Under the pieces are notes generated by a model. That model was not told the origin of the DNA, did no database searches, and saw only the letters and a program-made list of their open reading frames with translations. This document shows, in pieces, positions 1 through 9,431 of a DNA stretch of 64,000 nucleotides. Position 1 is the first letter of the stretch. Every line of letters starts with the position of its first letter. A program made the translations under genes and the position numbers. This stretch comes from an uncultured Winogradskyella sp. (GTDB lineage: Bacteria; Bacteroidota; Bacteroidia; Flavobacteriales; Flavobacteriaceae): NCBI GenBank assembly GCA_913055905.1, contig CAJXLB010000002.1:310001-374000 (forward strand). The letters are read 5' to 3'.

Positions 1-1245
1 CGTCCAGATAAGGTTTTAGGTGTTTTGGGCGATATCATAGGAGAGAGAAACACTGAACTAATAAATGCATACAAAAAAGCATGGGAAAAACGCATTAGAA
101 AGTTAGATATAGATACCACAAGTTTTAGACAAGGTTTTTCTGTTCCAGAAAGTGATTTTAACAATCGTGATGCAATTACTTACGAACAAACAAATCAAGA
201 ACTTAAACTTCAAATTAAAGGTATAGATAGCACATATAGACTAGATCGTTTTAATGTTTGGATTAATGAAGTTCCTGTTTATGGTCGAAAAGGAATTTCT
301 TTAAAATCTAAAAAAACACATTCAGTAGATACAACTCTTACAGTAAAATTATCAACAGGAAAGAACAAGATAGAAACTTCAGTATTAAATGTAAATGGTA
401 TTGAGAGTTATAGACAACCACTTTATGTTAACTACACACCAGAAGAAGAAGTTAAAGAAAAACTCTACTTTGTAGGTATAGGAGTGGATAAATACCAAGA
501 AGAAGGTCATGATTTAAACTATTCGGTAAAAGACATAAAAGACTTATCAATTCAACTTAAAAAAAAGTATGGTAACCTATTAGAGATTGATACCTTATTT
601 AACCAGAATGTTTCAGTATCTAATATTATAAAACTAAAAGAACGACTAAAAAACACGACAGTTGATGATAAAGTAATAATTAGCTTTTCAGGTCATGGAT
701 TGCTAAGTAAAGATTTGGATTATTATTTAGCTACTTATGATGTAAATTTCGATACACCAGAACAAAATGGTTTACCATATGAAGATCTAGAATATTTGTT
801 AGATGGTATTCCATCTAGAAAGAAATTATTGCTAATAGATGCTTGCCATAGTGGTGAATTGGATAAAGAAGACGTTGAGTCAATACATCAAGTTGAACAA
901 CAAAAAGATGGCTTAAAAGGGTCTATTGGAGTAAGAGTCAAGAAACCAAAGATGGGAATGAAGAACAGTTTCGAGCTTATGAAAGAGCTATTTAATAACG
1001 TGGATAGAGCAACAGGAACAACAGTAATTTCTGCAGCAGCGGGAACACAATTTGCACAAGAACGAGGAGAATTAAAAAATGGTGTATTTACCTATTGTAT
1101 ACTCAATCAGTTAAGAGAAAAAGAAACGATCTCTGTTAGTGAACTAAAAACATTAGTAGGTAAACAAGTACAAGAAATTACCAATGGATTACAACAACCA
1201 ACTAGCCGAAACGAAACTATTGAAAACAACTGGAAGGTTTGGTAA
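1..1245 (+). CDS. Caspase-fold (C14-like) protease, C-terminal part of a larger protein
   Basis: The reading frame is open from the first base, so the 5' end lies outside the window; the in-frame TTG at 25 is unlikely to be the true start. The visible part has an Ig/beta-type segment followed by a caspase-like domain. The catalytic His is in SGHG (codon at 694) and the catalytic Cys in DACHSG (codon at 844), and a Lys-rich linker separates the Cys half from the small-subunit half. It closely parallels the last ~400 residues of the 1441-residue protein at 4306-8631, including the closing PTSR motif near the C-terminus. I therefore infer an upstream WD40-like propeller and an exported protein. 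It is first of three caspase genes in one direction, with 51 bp to the next. Confidence 0.8.
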   Translation, partial: RPDKVLGVLGDIIGERNTELINAYKKAWEKRIRKLDIDTTSFRQGFSVPESDFNNRDAITYEQTNQELKLQIKGIDSTYRLDRFNVWINEVPVYGRKGISLKSKKTHSVDTTLTVKLSTGKNKIETSVLNVNGIESYRQPLYVNYTPEEEVKEKLYFVGIGVDKYQEEGHDLNYSVKDIKDLSIQLKKKYGNLLEIDTLFNQNVSVSNIIKLKERLKNTTVDDKVIISFSGHGLLSKDLDYYLATYDVNFDTPEQNGLPYEDLEYLLDGIPSRKKLLLIDACHSGELDKEDVESIHQVEQQKDGLKGSIGVRVKKPKMGMKNSFELMKELFNNVDRATGTTVISAAAGTQFAQERGELKNGVFTYCILNQLREKETISVSELKTLVGKQVQEITNGLQQPTSRNETIENNWKVW

Positions 1246-1296
1246 AAAAATTAAATAAATGAAAAATCGTAAATTGGTAGAAGTATAAACAAATTT

Positions 1297-4287
1297 ATGA
1301 AACATCTTATTTTTTATATTTTCTTAATATTCACTGGTATCATACACGGGCAAGATAATGGTGAACGTGGCTCAAAACCAAAAGCAACTAACATCCAAAT
1401 AGAAGGAACTAAAAGAGCTATTATTGTTGGTGTTTCCGATTATAAAGAAGAAGCCTTAAAACTAAATTATGCAGATAATGATGCCGCACTTTTTAAAAAC
1501 TATCTAAGTGAAGTTGAAGGTCTAAAAGATGATAACATTAAGCTTCTTATTAACGAAGATGCTGTTGCACTAAACATTGTGCAAGAGCTAAAAAATCTAT
1601 TTAATGCCTCACAAAAAGATGATGTCCTCTACCTCTATTTTGCTGGTCACGGTGACGTTGTAGATGATTTTGGGCAAAAGGAAGGTTTCTTATTAGCTTC
1701 TGATGCCAATGCACACCAAGAATATTACTCTGGTGGTGTACTTACCCTCAACTTACTAAACACCGTAATTAACAATCTTTCTACCAAAGGTGTAAAGGTG
1801 TATCTCGTATTAGATGCGTGCAGATCTGGTTTTGTATTTGAAGATGGTACCCAAAAAAATATGGGAACCATACAAGCCATGTTCGAGAATTCCTCTAAAT
1901 TTCTAAGTTGCGGTTCTAATGAACTGTCCTACGAAAGTAGCGATTTAAAACATGGTTATTTTACTTATTATCTCGTAAAAGGATTAGCAGGAAACGCAGA
2001 TAGCAATGCAGACCAATCCATTGTTTTTCGTGAAATAGATGATTATCTCTATGACAATGTAAATACTGCTGTTTCAAAAAAGCACAATAAAGCCCAAACA
2101 CCTGTTGTTAGAACCAAAAATGACAGAGCTGTATTAAAAAATGTAAAGCCAAACGATAACCTCATCGCTTTTGAAACCCTTAGTAAATCTATAGAAAACA
2201 CTAAAAAGCTAGCGGCTAGAGGTATTACAGAAACTGATTTAAAAGACAAAACTGCTGGTGCAACAATAAAGAAATTCAAGGATGCCATAGAACGGAAATC
2301 TTACTACGGTAAAAGTTCCAGTGCTTATGAAGTTTACAAAGCCTCGATCAATGACGCTTCAATACCAGATGCGGTTACCAATAAAATGAAAAGCACTTTA
2401 CTGAAATTATTATCAAGTGAAGCGCAGGCTTTGATCAATTTATATATAGACGGGACCAAGACTTTACCCTATAGTAGAGAATTTTCAAGGCAATCAAAGC
2501 ATCTTGAAATTTGCTTGGAACTAATGGGTGAAGATGGTTTTTTAAAAGACCGTATTAAAGCCTCACAATTACTTTTAGAAGCTTATGCTATTGTCCGCAC
2601 TAATAATTATTCAAAATTTCCCAGAGCCAAACGTCAACTTCAGCAAGCCATAAAACTCGAACCTAGAGCTGCTTACATTCACAATGCATTAGGCGAGGTT
2701 TATAATGAGCTTAAGGTCTACGACAGCGCATTTTACCATTACAACAAGGCAAAAAGTTTAATTGCAAGTTGGGAGAAACCAGTTACTAGTATCAGTGATA
2801 ATTTTATGGACCAATATCAGTTTGAAGACGCTAAAAACACTTTAAATCAAGCTCTAGGCGAAAAAGGAGTAAACGCGAATTTAAAACTAGGTGAAATTAA
2901 TGAAAAGCAAGGAAAGCTCGCCGTTGCAGAGTCTTTCTACAAAAAAGTGCTGGAAACTAACCCGAATAATTCAGTAGCCTTACAAAGCTTAAGTCGTATT
3001 CAAAAATTAAAAGGAAACACTAAAGCTTCTATAGAGTGGTACAATAAAGCCGTAAAAACAGATTCCATCAATTCTGTGTTTGGGTATGGGCTTTTAAATT
3101 ACATTAAAGACAACCAAATACCTGATGACAAAGCAGAACTGTTATTGCTAAATGCCATTGATTATGAGCCAGAAAATTCAGTAGTGTATTCTGAGTATGC
3201 AGATTTCTTAAGGTTGAAGAAATCTAAGCTTTCCCAATTACGCCTTGCGGATTCACTTTACAGAAAGTCCATAGGTTTAGACCCTTACAATGCAAAAGCT
3301 TATGCAGGTAGAGGTTGGTTATTAGCTACAATGCGAAAACCTTTAGATGCTAAAACATCTTTTGAAGCGGCAATTAAGGCAAACTCAAATAGTCCAGAAC
3401 CTTATTTTTACTATGCCAATTACGCTAAAGATCAATTGAATGATACTGAAAAATCGGAAGTACTTTATCTTAAAGCACTAGACAAAAATCCATATTTCAT
3501 TCCTGCCTATGAAGCTTTAATTTCGCTTTATAATTCTGAAAATCAACATGAGAAATCAATTGTTCTACTTAGCAAAGCCATTTCTAAAAATGAAGATATT
3601 CCAGATTTTTATCATCTTTTAGGACAAACCTATTTTGAAACCAAAGATTTTGATAATGCTATAAAAGCTTTTGAAAAAGCTGTTTCAATTGATGCAACAT
3701 TTGTAAAAGGAAATAAAAGTTTAGGATTCAGCCAAATTGAAACTAATGAGACAGAAAAAGCAGCGTCTAATTTAATAAGTGCGTCTCAAAATTCGGCTGA
3801 TAGCAATACAACTAACGAAATTATTGACTACTTACATACAAAGGCTAGGGATAAAAGCAAATTTGGTACTCCGGAAGACGTAACCAAGCTTTATAAACTA
3901 GCATACAATATTGAAAACAATGGAAACACTGCCTTAGTATATGCCAACCATTTATATCTAATAAATAATCCTGAGGAAGCGCTTAAGGTAGCTTTACCAA
4001 ATATTAGTAAAACCAATTCTAAATCACTTAATGCAGATTTATTGCGCGTTTTAACAAAAGCAAGTATCGACCTCAACAACTCGGAAAACGCTGATTATTA
4101 CTATAATTACCTAACTAAGATTGATAAGACCACAGATTACTTATTGGCTTCGGTCTATTTGAAATTTAAAGGCAATTTTTCTGAAGGTGAGGCTATGAGA
4201 AGAAAAGTAGATCAAACACTTTTTAGGTCCAATAAACTAAAGGAATTGTATAGCACAAACACCTTAATAAAGTATATTTTAAACTAA
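1297..4287 (+). CDS. Exported caspase-fold protease with C-terminal TPR repeats
   Basis: A Sec signal peptide of about 19 residues (hydrophobic run ending in GIIHGQ) precedes a caspase p20-like domain at about residues 38-260, with His118 in FAGHGD and Cys175 in DACRSG, so both halves of the dyad are intact. The remaining ~600 residues are helical and rich in TPR-type repeats, clearest at about 440-850. Domain order is the reverse of its two neighbours, which end in the caspase domain. TPRs usually bind partner proteins, so it may act as scaffold plus protease in the periplasm or at the outer membrane. It is 51 bp after the first caspase gene and 18 bp before the next, consistent with one operon. 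Substrate and activation are unknown; some C14-like proteins are inactive, but the dyad here argues for activity. Confidence 0.82.
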   Translation: MKHLIFYIFLIFTGIIHGQDNGERGSKPKATNIQIEGTKRAIIVGVSDYKEEALKLNYADNDAALFKNYLSEVEGLKDDNIKLLINEDAVALNIVQELKNLFNASQKDDVLYLYFAGHGDVVDDFGQKEGFLLASDANAHQEYYSGGVLTLNLLNTVINNLSTKGVKVYLVLDACRSGFVFEDGTQKNMGTIQAMFENSSKFLSCGSNELSYESSDLKHGYFTYYLVKGLAGNADSNADQSIVFREIDDYLYDNVNTAVSKKHNKAQTPVVRTKNDRAVLKNVKPNDNLIAFETLSKSIENTKKLAARGITETDLKDKTAGATIKKFKDAIERKSYYGKSSSAYEVYKASINDASIPDAVTNKMKSTLLKLLSSEAQALINLYIDGTKTLPYSREFSRQSKHLEICLELMGEDGFLKDRIKASQLLLEAYAIVRTNNYSKFPRAKRQLQQAIKLEPRAAYIHNALGEVYNELKVYDSAFYHYNKAKSLIASWEKPVTSISDNFMDQYQFEDAKNTLNQALGEKGVNANLKLGEINEKQGKLAVAESFYKKVLETNPNNSVALQSLSRIQKLKGNTKASIEWYNKAVKTDSINSVFGYGLLNYIKDNQIPDDKAELLLLNAIDYEPENSVVYSEYADFLRLKKSKLSQLRLADSLYRKSIGLDPYNAKAYAGRGWLLATMRKPLDAKTSFEAAIKANSNSPEPYFYYANYAKDQLNDTEKSEVLYLKALDKNPYFIPAYEALISLYNSENQHEKSIVLLSKAISKNEDIPDFYHLLGQTYFETKDFDNAIKAFEKAVSIDATFVKGNKSLGFSQIETNETEKAASNLISASQNSADSNTTNEIIDYLHTKARDKSKFGTPEDVTKLYKLAYNIENNGNTALVYANHLYLINNPEEALKVALPNISKTNSKSLNADLLRVLTKASIDLNNSENADYYYNYLTKIDKTTDYLLASVYLKFKGNFSEGEAMRRKVDQTLFRSNKLKELYSTNTLIKYILN

Positions 4288-4305
4288 GCTTTCCTAATTC
4301 AGTCT

Positions 4306-7300
4306 ATGAAGTCTTTTCTAGCATTTGTTTTACTGTCCTTTAACCTTTTCTCCTATTCTCAAGATAAAGTCTTACAGTTTGGCCATTCTGGTTGGATTAG
4401 TACTTTTAAAGTTAGTCATGATGAATTGTCGCTAGCAACAGGTGGATCTAATGATGGGCAAGTCATTTTATGGGATATTAATCTCAGAAAAGTAAAGTCC
4501 AAGTATCAAACATATGGCAATAGAATTGATGACATCGCTTTTAATCCAAATAATAAGCAAATAGCAGCCATAGACGGTCAAGGCAATATTTTTGTTTGGA
4601 ATACAGAAACAAACAAATTAGAATATCAATTTCAACCTGGTGATTATGGGCCTATAGTTTATAATTCAGATTCTGAAACTTCAAAATACTTTTCTCCCAA
4701 TAAGTCTGAAACTATAGGAGGTGGAGTTTTATTGTTTACTGATAACACCTTATACGTAGGAATGGGTTTTCCAAGGAGTGGGTTTCAGTCTTCTCTTTTT
4801 AAAATAGACCTAAACAGTAAAATTATTACCGCCTTAGATAATATGCCCAAGAATGACTACAATGAATTTATAGGCATAGGGTTAATAAAGCAGATAGACA
4901 AACAAAATGCAGTATTACAAATTGGTAAATTTTCTGATAAAACATCGGTAGTTTTATATAATCTCATAGAAGGTAAGATTGAAAAGTCTTTCATCAAGAA
5001 CAAGTCTGATATAGAAAGTATTGCTATCAGTACTGATAAAAGAAAGATCGCTATTTCCTTAGACGAGAATTATGATACTATTACTTACATTTTCGATATT
5101 ACAAATGGAAAAAAATTAGATAAAGTTCCATATGGTGGCGAGCTTACATGGCAGGACAATGGACTTTGGATGGGCGGAACGGATGATATTCGCTACTATG
5201 ATACCAATAAAAAAGAATTTCAAAATTATTTTGAAGCTGGTCGTTATGGTGTTGTAAATCATGTTGAATATTTACAAAAACACAAGAAATTACTGATTAA
5301 TTACGGTAAAAACACTTACTTAATTGAGCCTCTAAAACTTAATCTTATAGCTTCTACCAAGCGTTGGTTGGGTAAAAATTCTTCAAAAAGGATTATAAAC
5401 TCTGAATTTTTGGATAACAAAAATGTCTTGATTCAGTACTTTAATTATAATTCAAATAAATCTTACACCGATTATGAAAAATACATTTGGAACGTTGAGA
5501 CCAATACTATAACAGAAACACTACCACATAAAAAAACTTCGGCCATACAAGGTGTTAAAAACAATCTTATTTACGGCTTTGATCTAGATAGTACAAAAGT
5601 GCCCGTTACGTTTTTTGATGAGACAGAATACCAGGATCCATCCACATTTGACGTCTACAAGTTTAATGATGGTAAGTTTGAATTAGAAGAATCCTTCGAA
5701 AATCGAAACATTCTTAAAATAAATGAGAATGACCATTCAATGTTTTTATATGATAGTTCCAAAAACTTACATTTGGTTAATTACAAAACAAAAGACACCT
5801 TAAAAACCTTATACAACCAGTATAATGACCTGAGAAGTATTAAAGTGTATTATGATAAATCCTCTGGAATCATTGCTGTTTACAATGACAATTATCCTGA
5901 AGAGGACACGTTAAAATTTTATAGGATATCAGATGATTCCAATATTCCCTTTTATGAATACAAATCAGATAATTTAGAAATTCTGGGTTATGATGGCAAA
6001 AAACGAATATTAACAAACAGTGATGGCTATGAAGAACGTATCATAAACATTGCTAATCCTAAGAGATTCACCATTGTTGATGATAACTTTGGTGAAATAG
6101 TATGTTTTCACCCAACTGAACCATGGATTTTTTACATCAAAAAATATTCAAACAATAGCATCGTTTGCTATGACTACAATAAAGATATTACCGTTGGTGG
6201 ATTTACGATTAATAATGATGATGATTATTACTCACAGATTAGCAACTTATCATTAAATGCTAAAGGCGATAAATTATTAGCTTGGTTAGAAGACAATCAA
6301 CTCTTTGCGATATCTGTGAATGAATTTACCGATATTAAAACGATAACGGAATATAATCAACCGGTAGATCAGATATCAGATAGTGGTAATTATTTAAGTT
6401 TAAACGCTTCAATAATTAACCTTTCAAACTTACAAGTAGAAAAGAAATTTAATCGTAGTAGCTATACGAAAGTTTTTAAGAAATATGCTCTAAACTTTCA
6501 TATAACAGACAACGGTTATAATGAAGACACACCTAATTATTTAATTAAAACCAGATACCTTTTTAACAACCAAAAAGTAAAAACGGATAGTCTGGATATT
6601 TCAAAAATTGGAATATCGAAGTATCATCAACCCATTTACCTTGCTTCAAACAAGTACTTATTTTTTACCAAACCTGGTGACCGTTATAATCCTGGTCTAA
6701 TCATCGTTGATTTAGAAAAGAATAAAATCTTAGTCAATGAGCCCGAACTCTACTACAACCAAAATTTCATAGATGCCAATAACAGTATTACTTTCTCGTC
6801 GTCGGATGTTTATTATATCTGGGAGAAGGGATCTAACAAATTACAGCAAAAAGATATAAGTTCTAAAAATTTGTACTTGTTTAGACCAGAATCTGGAGTT
6901 GTAAACATTGGAAATGATCATATATTAAAGTCAGAATTAGACGCGCTCATTAAGTATGATCTAAAAAATAAAATATCTAACGACACCATCCTTATCCCAG
7001 AGCGTTTTTCGCGAGTTACACTGTTAACCAAAACTAATGATTCCCTTATATGGTCTACAGTATTTTCCAAAAATCAAAAAATGTTTGGTCTATCGGCATT
7101 CGATCCTAAAACTACAAAATGGAGTGATTTTATTCCTCTAAATTCGAGACCAACGAGAGTGACACTAACCAATTCTAAAGATTATTTGATTGTAGTACTT
7201 TCAAATGGTGAAGTACAATTACGAAATCCTTACAATGCGAGTTTACTTGCTAGTATGTATCAAGACTATAATAGTGAAGTTATCACCGTTAATAAAGAGG

Positions 7301-8631
7301 GATTTTATACATCTTCTGATGCTAATAAAGTCTCCTATCTAAGGGAAATTAAAGGTGAGCTTTTTTATGATAAATTATTAGACATTGAAAAAAACAGACC
7401 TGATAAAGTCTTAAAATCAATTGGAAAAACCACTCCAAGCGATCTGAAATTATACAAAAAGGCTTCCGAGTTAAGACGAAATTTTTTTGATATAAAAGAC
7501 AATGTTCAAATTAATAGCAGCAATGAATTATTGAATATAGACTATCCTCAACAAAACTTAGTAGTAGATAACAATAAAGTTGACATAAAACTAAAAAATG
7601 GAAATACGGTTGCTAGTATTACCAAACTAATAAATGGACGTACTGTAAAAAGCTTGAATGAAAAAGATAATAGTTTAAACGATCTACCGCTATCTTACGG
7701 AGAAAATCATATTCAAATATTTGCTAATAATTCAACTCTTGGTAAAGAAATCAAGGTGTCCTCAAGATTGAAAGAAGCCAATAATAACTTAATAATATGT
7801 ACCATTAGTGTATCAAAGTATCAGGATTCCATTTATAATCTTAAATATGCGGTCAAAGATGGACAAGATTTAATTAATGCTTTTAAAAAACAATCTGATG
7901 CTTATGACGCTGTGAAGACATTTGAGCTATACGATTCTAATGTTACTAAGGAAAATATAGAGCGAGTATTCCAAAATATGAAAACTAACCTGAATGATAA
8001 AATCATTGTTTTTCTTTCAGGACACGGACTATTAGATAGTAATAACGACTTCTATTTTGCAACACATGATATTGACTTTGAAAATCCAAGTGCACGTGGA
8101 ATGGGACTAAACCAGCTTCAACAATTATTATCTAATCTCAATACACAAAAAAAGCTACTTTTTATTGATGCTTGCTATTCTGGGCTTGTAGACGATTCAG
8201 ACAATGATATCGCAGAAGAAACTGAGGTAACAAAAAACAACTCGACCGTCTTAAAGAAACAATCGTTTAAAACTAAAGGGGCTATAGGTTCATCAACGAA
8301 ACCAAAAAACAGTACAACCACCACGTCTGCCTTCGAACTTATGCAAAATGTATATTCCAGTTTTAGTTCCTCAACAGGTTTAGAGACTATTACTGCTGCT
8401 TCTGGTAACAGTGTCGCATTAGAATCATCACGGTGGCAAAATGGTTCTTTTACGTATGCTATTAAATTGGGGCTTTTAGATTATGAAGCAGATCTTAATA
8501 CAAACGGTATTATCACTGTAAATGAATTAAAAAGTTATGTACTTAAAACTGTACCGGAAATTACAAATGGTGCACAAAAGCCTACTAGCAGGGAAACAAA
8601 CAAATATCTCAATTGGGATTTGTGGTACTAA
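4306..8631 (+). CDS. Exported WD40-like propeller protein with C-terminal caspase domain
   Basis: 1441 residues. An N-terminal signal peptide (ends near FSYSQ) is followed by WD40-like blades (LWDIN- and VWNTE-type strand ends at about residues 20-110), then a long, more divergent beta-propeller region to about 1000. An Ig-like segment follows (about 1070-1150) and then a caspase domain with His1240 in LSGHG and Cys1290 in DACYSG. Between the Cys and the small-subunit half lies a ~50-residue linker rich in Lys, Ser and Thr, where caspase-like proteases can be processed. WD40 plus caspase fusions are known from bacterial and cyanobacterial C14 proteins, where the propeller is thought to be the sensing or partner-binding part. 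This is last in the caspase series and converges on the FecR-like gene. Substrate unknown. Confidence 0.82.
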   Translation: MKSFLAFVLLSFNLFSYSQDKVLQFGHSGWISTFKVSHDELSLATGGSNDGQVILWDINLRKVKSKYQTYGNRIDDIAFNPNNKQIAAIDGQGNIFVWNTETNKLEYQFQPGDYGPIVYNSDSETSKYFSPNKSETIGGGVLLFTDNTLYVGMGFPRSGFQSSLFKIDLNSKIITALDNMPKNDYNEFIGIGLIKQIDKQNAVLQIGKFSDKTSVVLYNLIEGKIEKSFIKNKSDIESIAISTDKRKIAISLDENYDTITYIFDITNGKKLDKVPYGGELTWQDNGLWMGGTDDIRYYDTNKKEFQNYFEAGRYGVVNHVEYLQKHKKLLINYGKNTYLIEPLKLNLIASTKRWLGKNSSKRIINSEFLDNKNVLIQYFNYNSNKSYTDYEKYIWNVETNTITETLPHKKTSAIQGVKNNLIYGFDLDSTKVPVTFFDETEYQDPSTFDVYKFNDGKFELEESFENRNILKINENDHSMFLYDSSKNLHLVNYKTKDTLKTLYNQYNDLRSIKVYYDKSSGIIAVYNDNYPEEDTLKFYRISDDSNIPFYEYKSDNLEILGYDGKKRILTNSDGYEERIINIANPKRFTIVDDNFGEIVCFHPTEPWIFYIKKYSNNSIVCYDYNKDITVGGFTINNDDDYYSQISNLSLNAKGDKLLAWLEDNQLFAISVNEFTDIKTITEYNQPVDQISDSGNYLSLNASIINLSNLQVEKKFNRSSYTKVFKKYALNFHITDNGYNEDTPNYLIKTRYLFNNQKVKTDSLDISKIGISKYHQPIYLASNKYLFFTKPGDRYNPGLIIVDLEKNKILVNEPELYYNQNFIDANNSITFSSSDVYYIWEKGSNKLQQKDISSKNLYLFRPESGVVNIGNDHILKSELDALIKYDLKNKISNDTILIPERFSRVTLLTKTNDSLIWSTVFSKNQKMFGLSAFDPKTTKWSDFIPLNSRPTRVTLTNSKDYLIVVLSNGEVQLRNPYNASLLASMYQDYNSEVITVNKEGFYTSSDANKVSYLREIKGELFYDKLLDIEKNRPDKVLKSIGKTTPSDLKLYKKASELRRNFFDIKDNVQINSSNELLNIDYPQQNLVVDNNKVDIKLKNGNTVASITKLINGRTVKSLNEKDNSLNDLPLSYGENHIQIFANNSTLGKEIKVSSRLKEANNNLIICTISVSKYQDSIYNLKYAVKDGQDLINAFKKQSDAYDAVKTFELYDSNVTKENIERVFQNMKTNLNDKIIVFLSGHGLLDSNNDFYFATHDIDFENPSARGMGLNQLQQLLSNLNTQKKLLFIDACYSGLVDDSDNDIAEETEVTKNNSTVLKKQSFKTKGAIGSSTKPKNSTTTTSAFELMQNVYSSFSSSTGLETITAASGNSVALESSRWQNGSFTYAIKLGLLDYEADLNTNGIITVNELKSYVLKTVPEITNGAQKPTSRETNKYLNWDLWY

Positions 8632-8654
8632 AATTTTACCTCAAAATCTTAAAA

Positions 8655-9431
8655 TTATTTACAAATACCGTAAGTATTACATAGTGTCTCTTCAATTTCC
8701 AAACTTGATAGACCAATAGCCTCTAAATCTGAAATCAAATCATCAAATCGAGACTTAAGACTTTCATATTCTGACCTATTGATTAAGGTAAAAGAATAAA
8801 AAGGAATATTCTTAAGATTTGGAAATTCTTTAGTAGACACTGCCCATTCGAATGATTTTGAACCGGAAAAGACAGGATTATCCTTATATAGCGTAAGTTC
8901 ATTGCCGTTAGTGGCAAATTTATGTACCTCGTCAGAGCTACTATTCCTTATAAAGACATAATACTGAGAAATGTTTTCATCTGTTGTCCAGGTTAACTTA
9001 ATCTTTGAACTTGCAATTCTGGCACTATCTAATGGAAATTTCATAAGCACATCCCCTCTATACACGCCTCCAATTATGGTTTTACCAGCATCTTTATTTG
9101 TAAGTTCTTTCCAAATCATTTTGAAGTACCTAGAGGTTAAGCCTTTTTGGTTCTCTACAAATTCATTTTTTAGAATAGAGCTATAATTATACGCCCCTGT
9201 ACTTTCAAGATTAAAGACTTTCCCTTCGGAATTAATTAGCGTTAAATTAGTAGTTGAGGAAAGATACACCGTGTTCTTTTCGTTCAAAATATCCCCTTTC
9301 TTTATTGGCTTTTTGGCTTTGTCGAATTTTAATAAGGCTACTCCTTTAATTTTAAAAACACATAGGCTATCCTGCGCATTGGTAACTAGTGCAAACAAGC
9401 TTATTAAAATTACAGTAAATGACTTTCCCAT
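8655..9431 (-). CDS. Exported FecR-like domain protein
   Basis: 258 residues with a signal peptide (about residues 1-19, ending TNAQ) and a beta-rich domain at about 20-100. The pattern, KKGDIL then strands ending in LINSEGKVFNL, resembles the FecR-type ligand domain. The C-terminal half has no recognised domain. It starts inside the 3' end of the CHASE2 gene (22-bp overlap, different frame), which points to translational coupling. FecR-like domains next to CHASE2 and CHAT/caspase-type genes are a known association in cyanobacteria, which supports the call by context, but there is no FecR-type transmembrane anti-sigma part here. Its stop codon is 23 bp from the stop of the convergent WD40-caspase gene. 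Confidence 0.5.
   Translation of the reverse strand: MGKSFTVILISLFALVTNAQDSLCVFKIKGVALLKFDKAKKPIKKGDILNEKNTVYLSSTTNLTLINSEGKVFNLESTGAYNYSSILKNEFVENQKGLTSRYFKMIWKELTNKDAGKTIIGGVYRGDVLMKFPLDSARIASSKIKLTWTTDENISQYYVFIRNSSSDEVHKFATNGNELTLYKDNPVFSGSKSFEWAVSTKEFPNLKNIPFYSFTLINRSEYESLKSRFDDLISDLEAIGLSSLEIEETLCNTYGICK

Noticed and set aside
8632-8656. AT-rich inverted repeat (AATTTTA/TAAAATT) between convergent stop codons as a bidirectional terminator
   Set aside because: Only A-T pairs, weak stem; chance occurrence is likely at this base composition.
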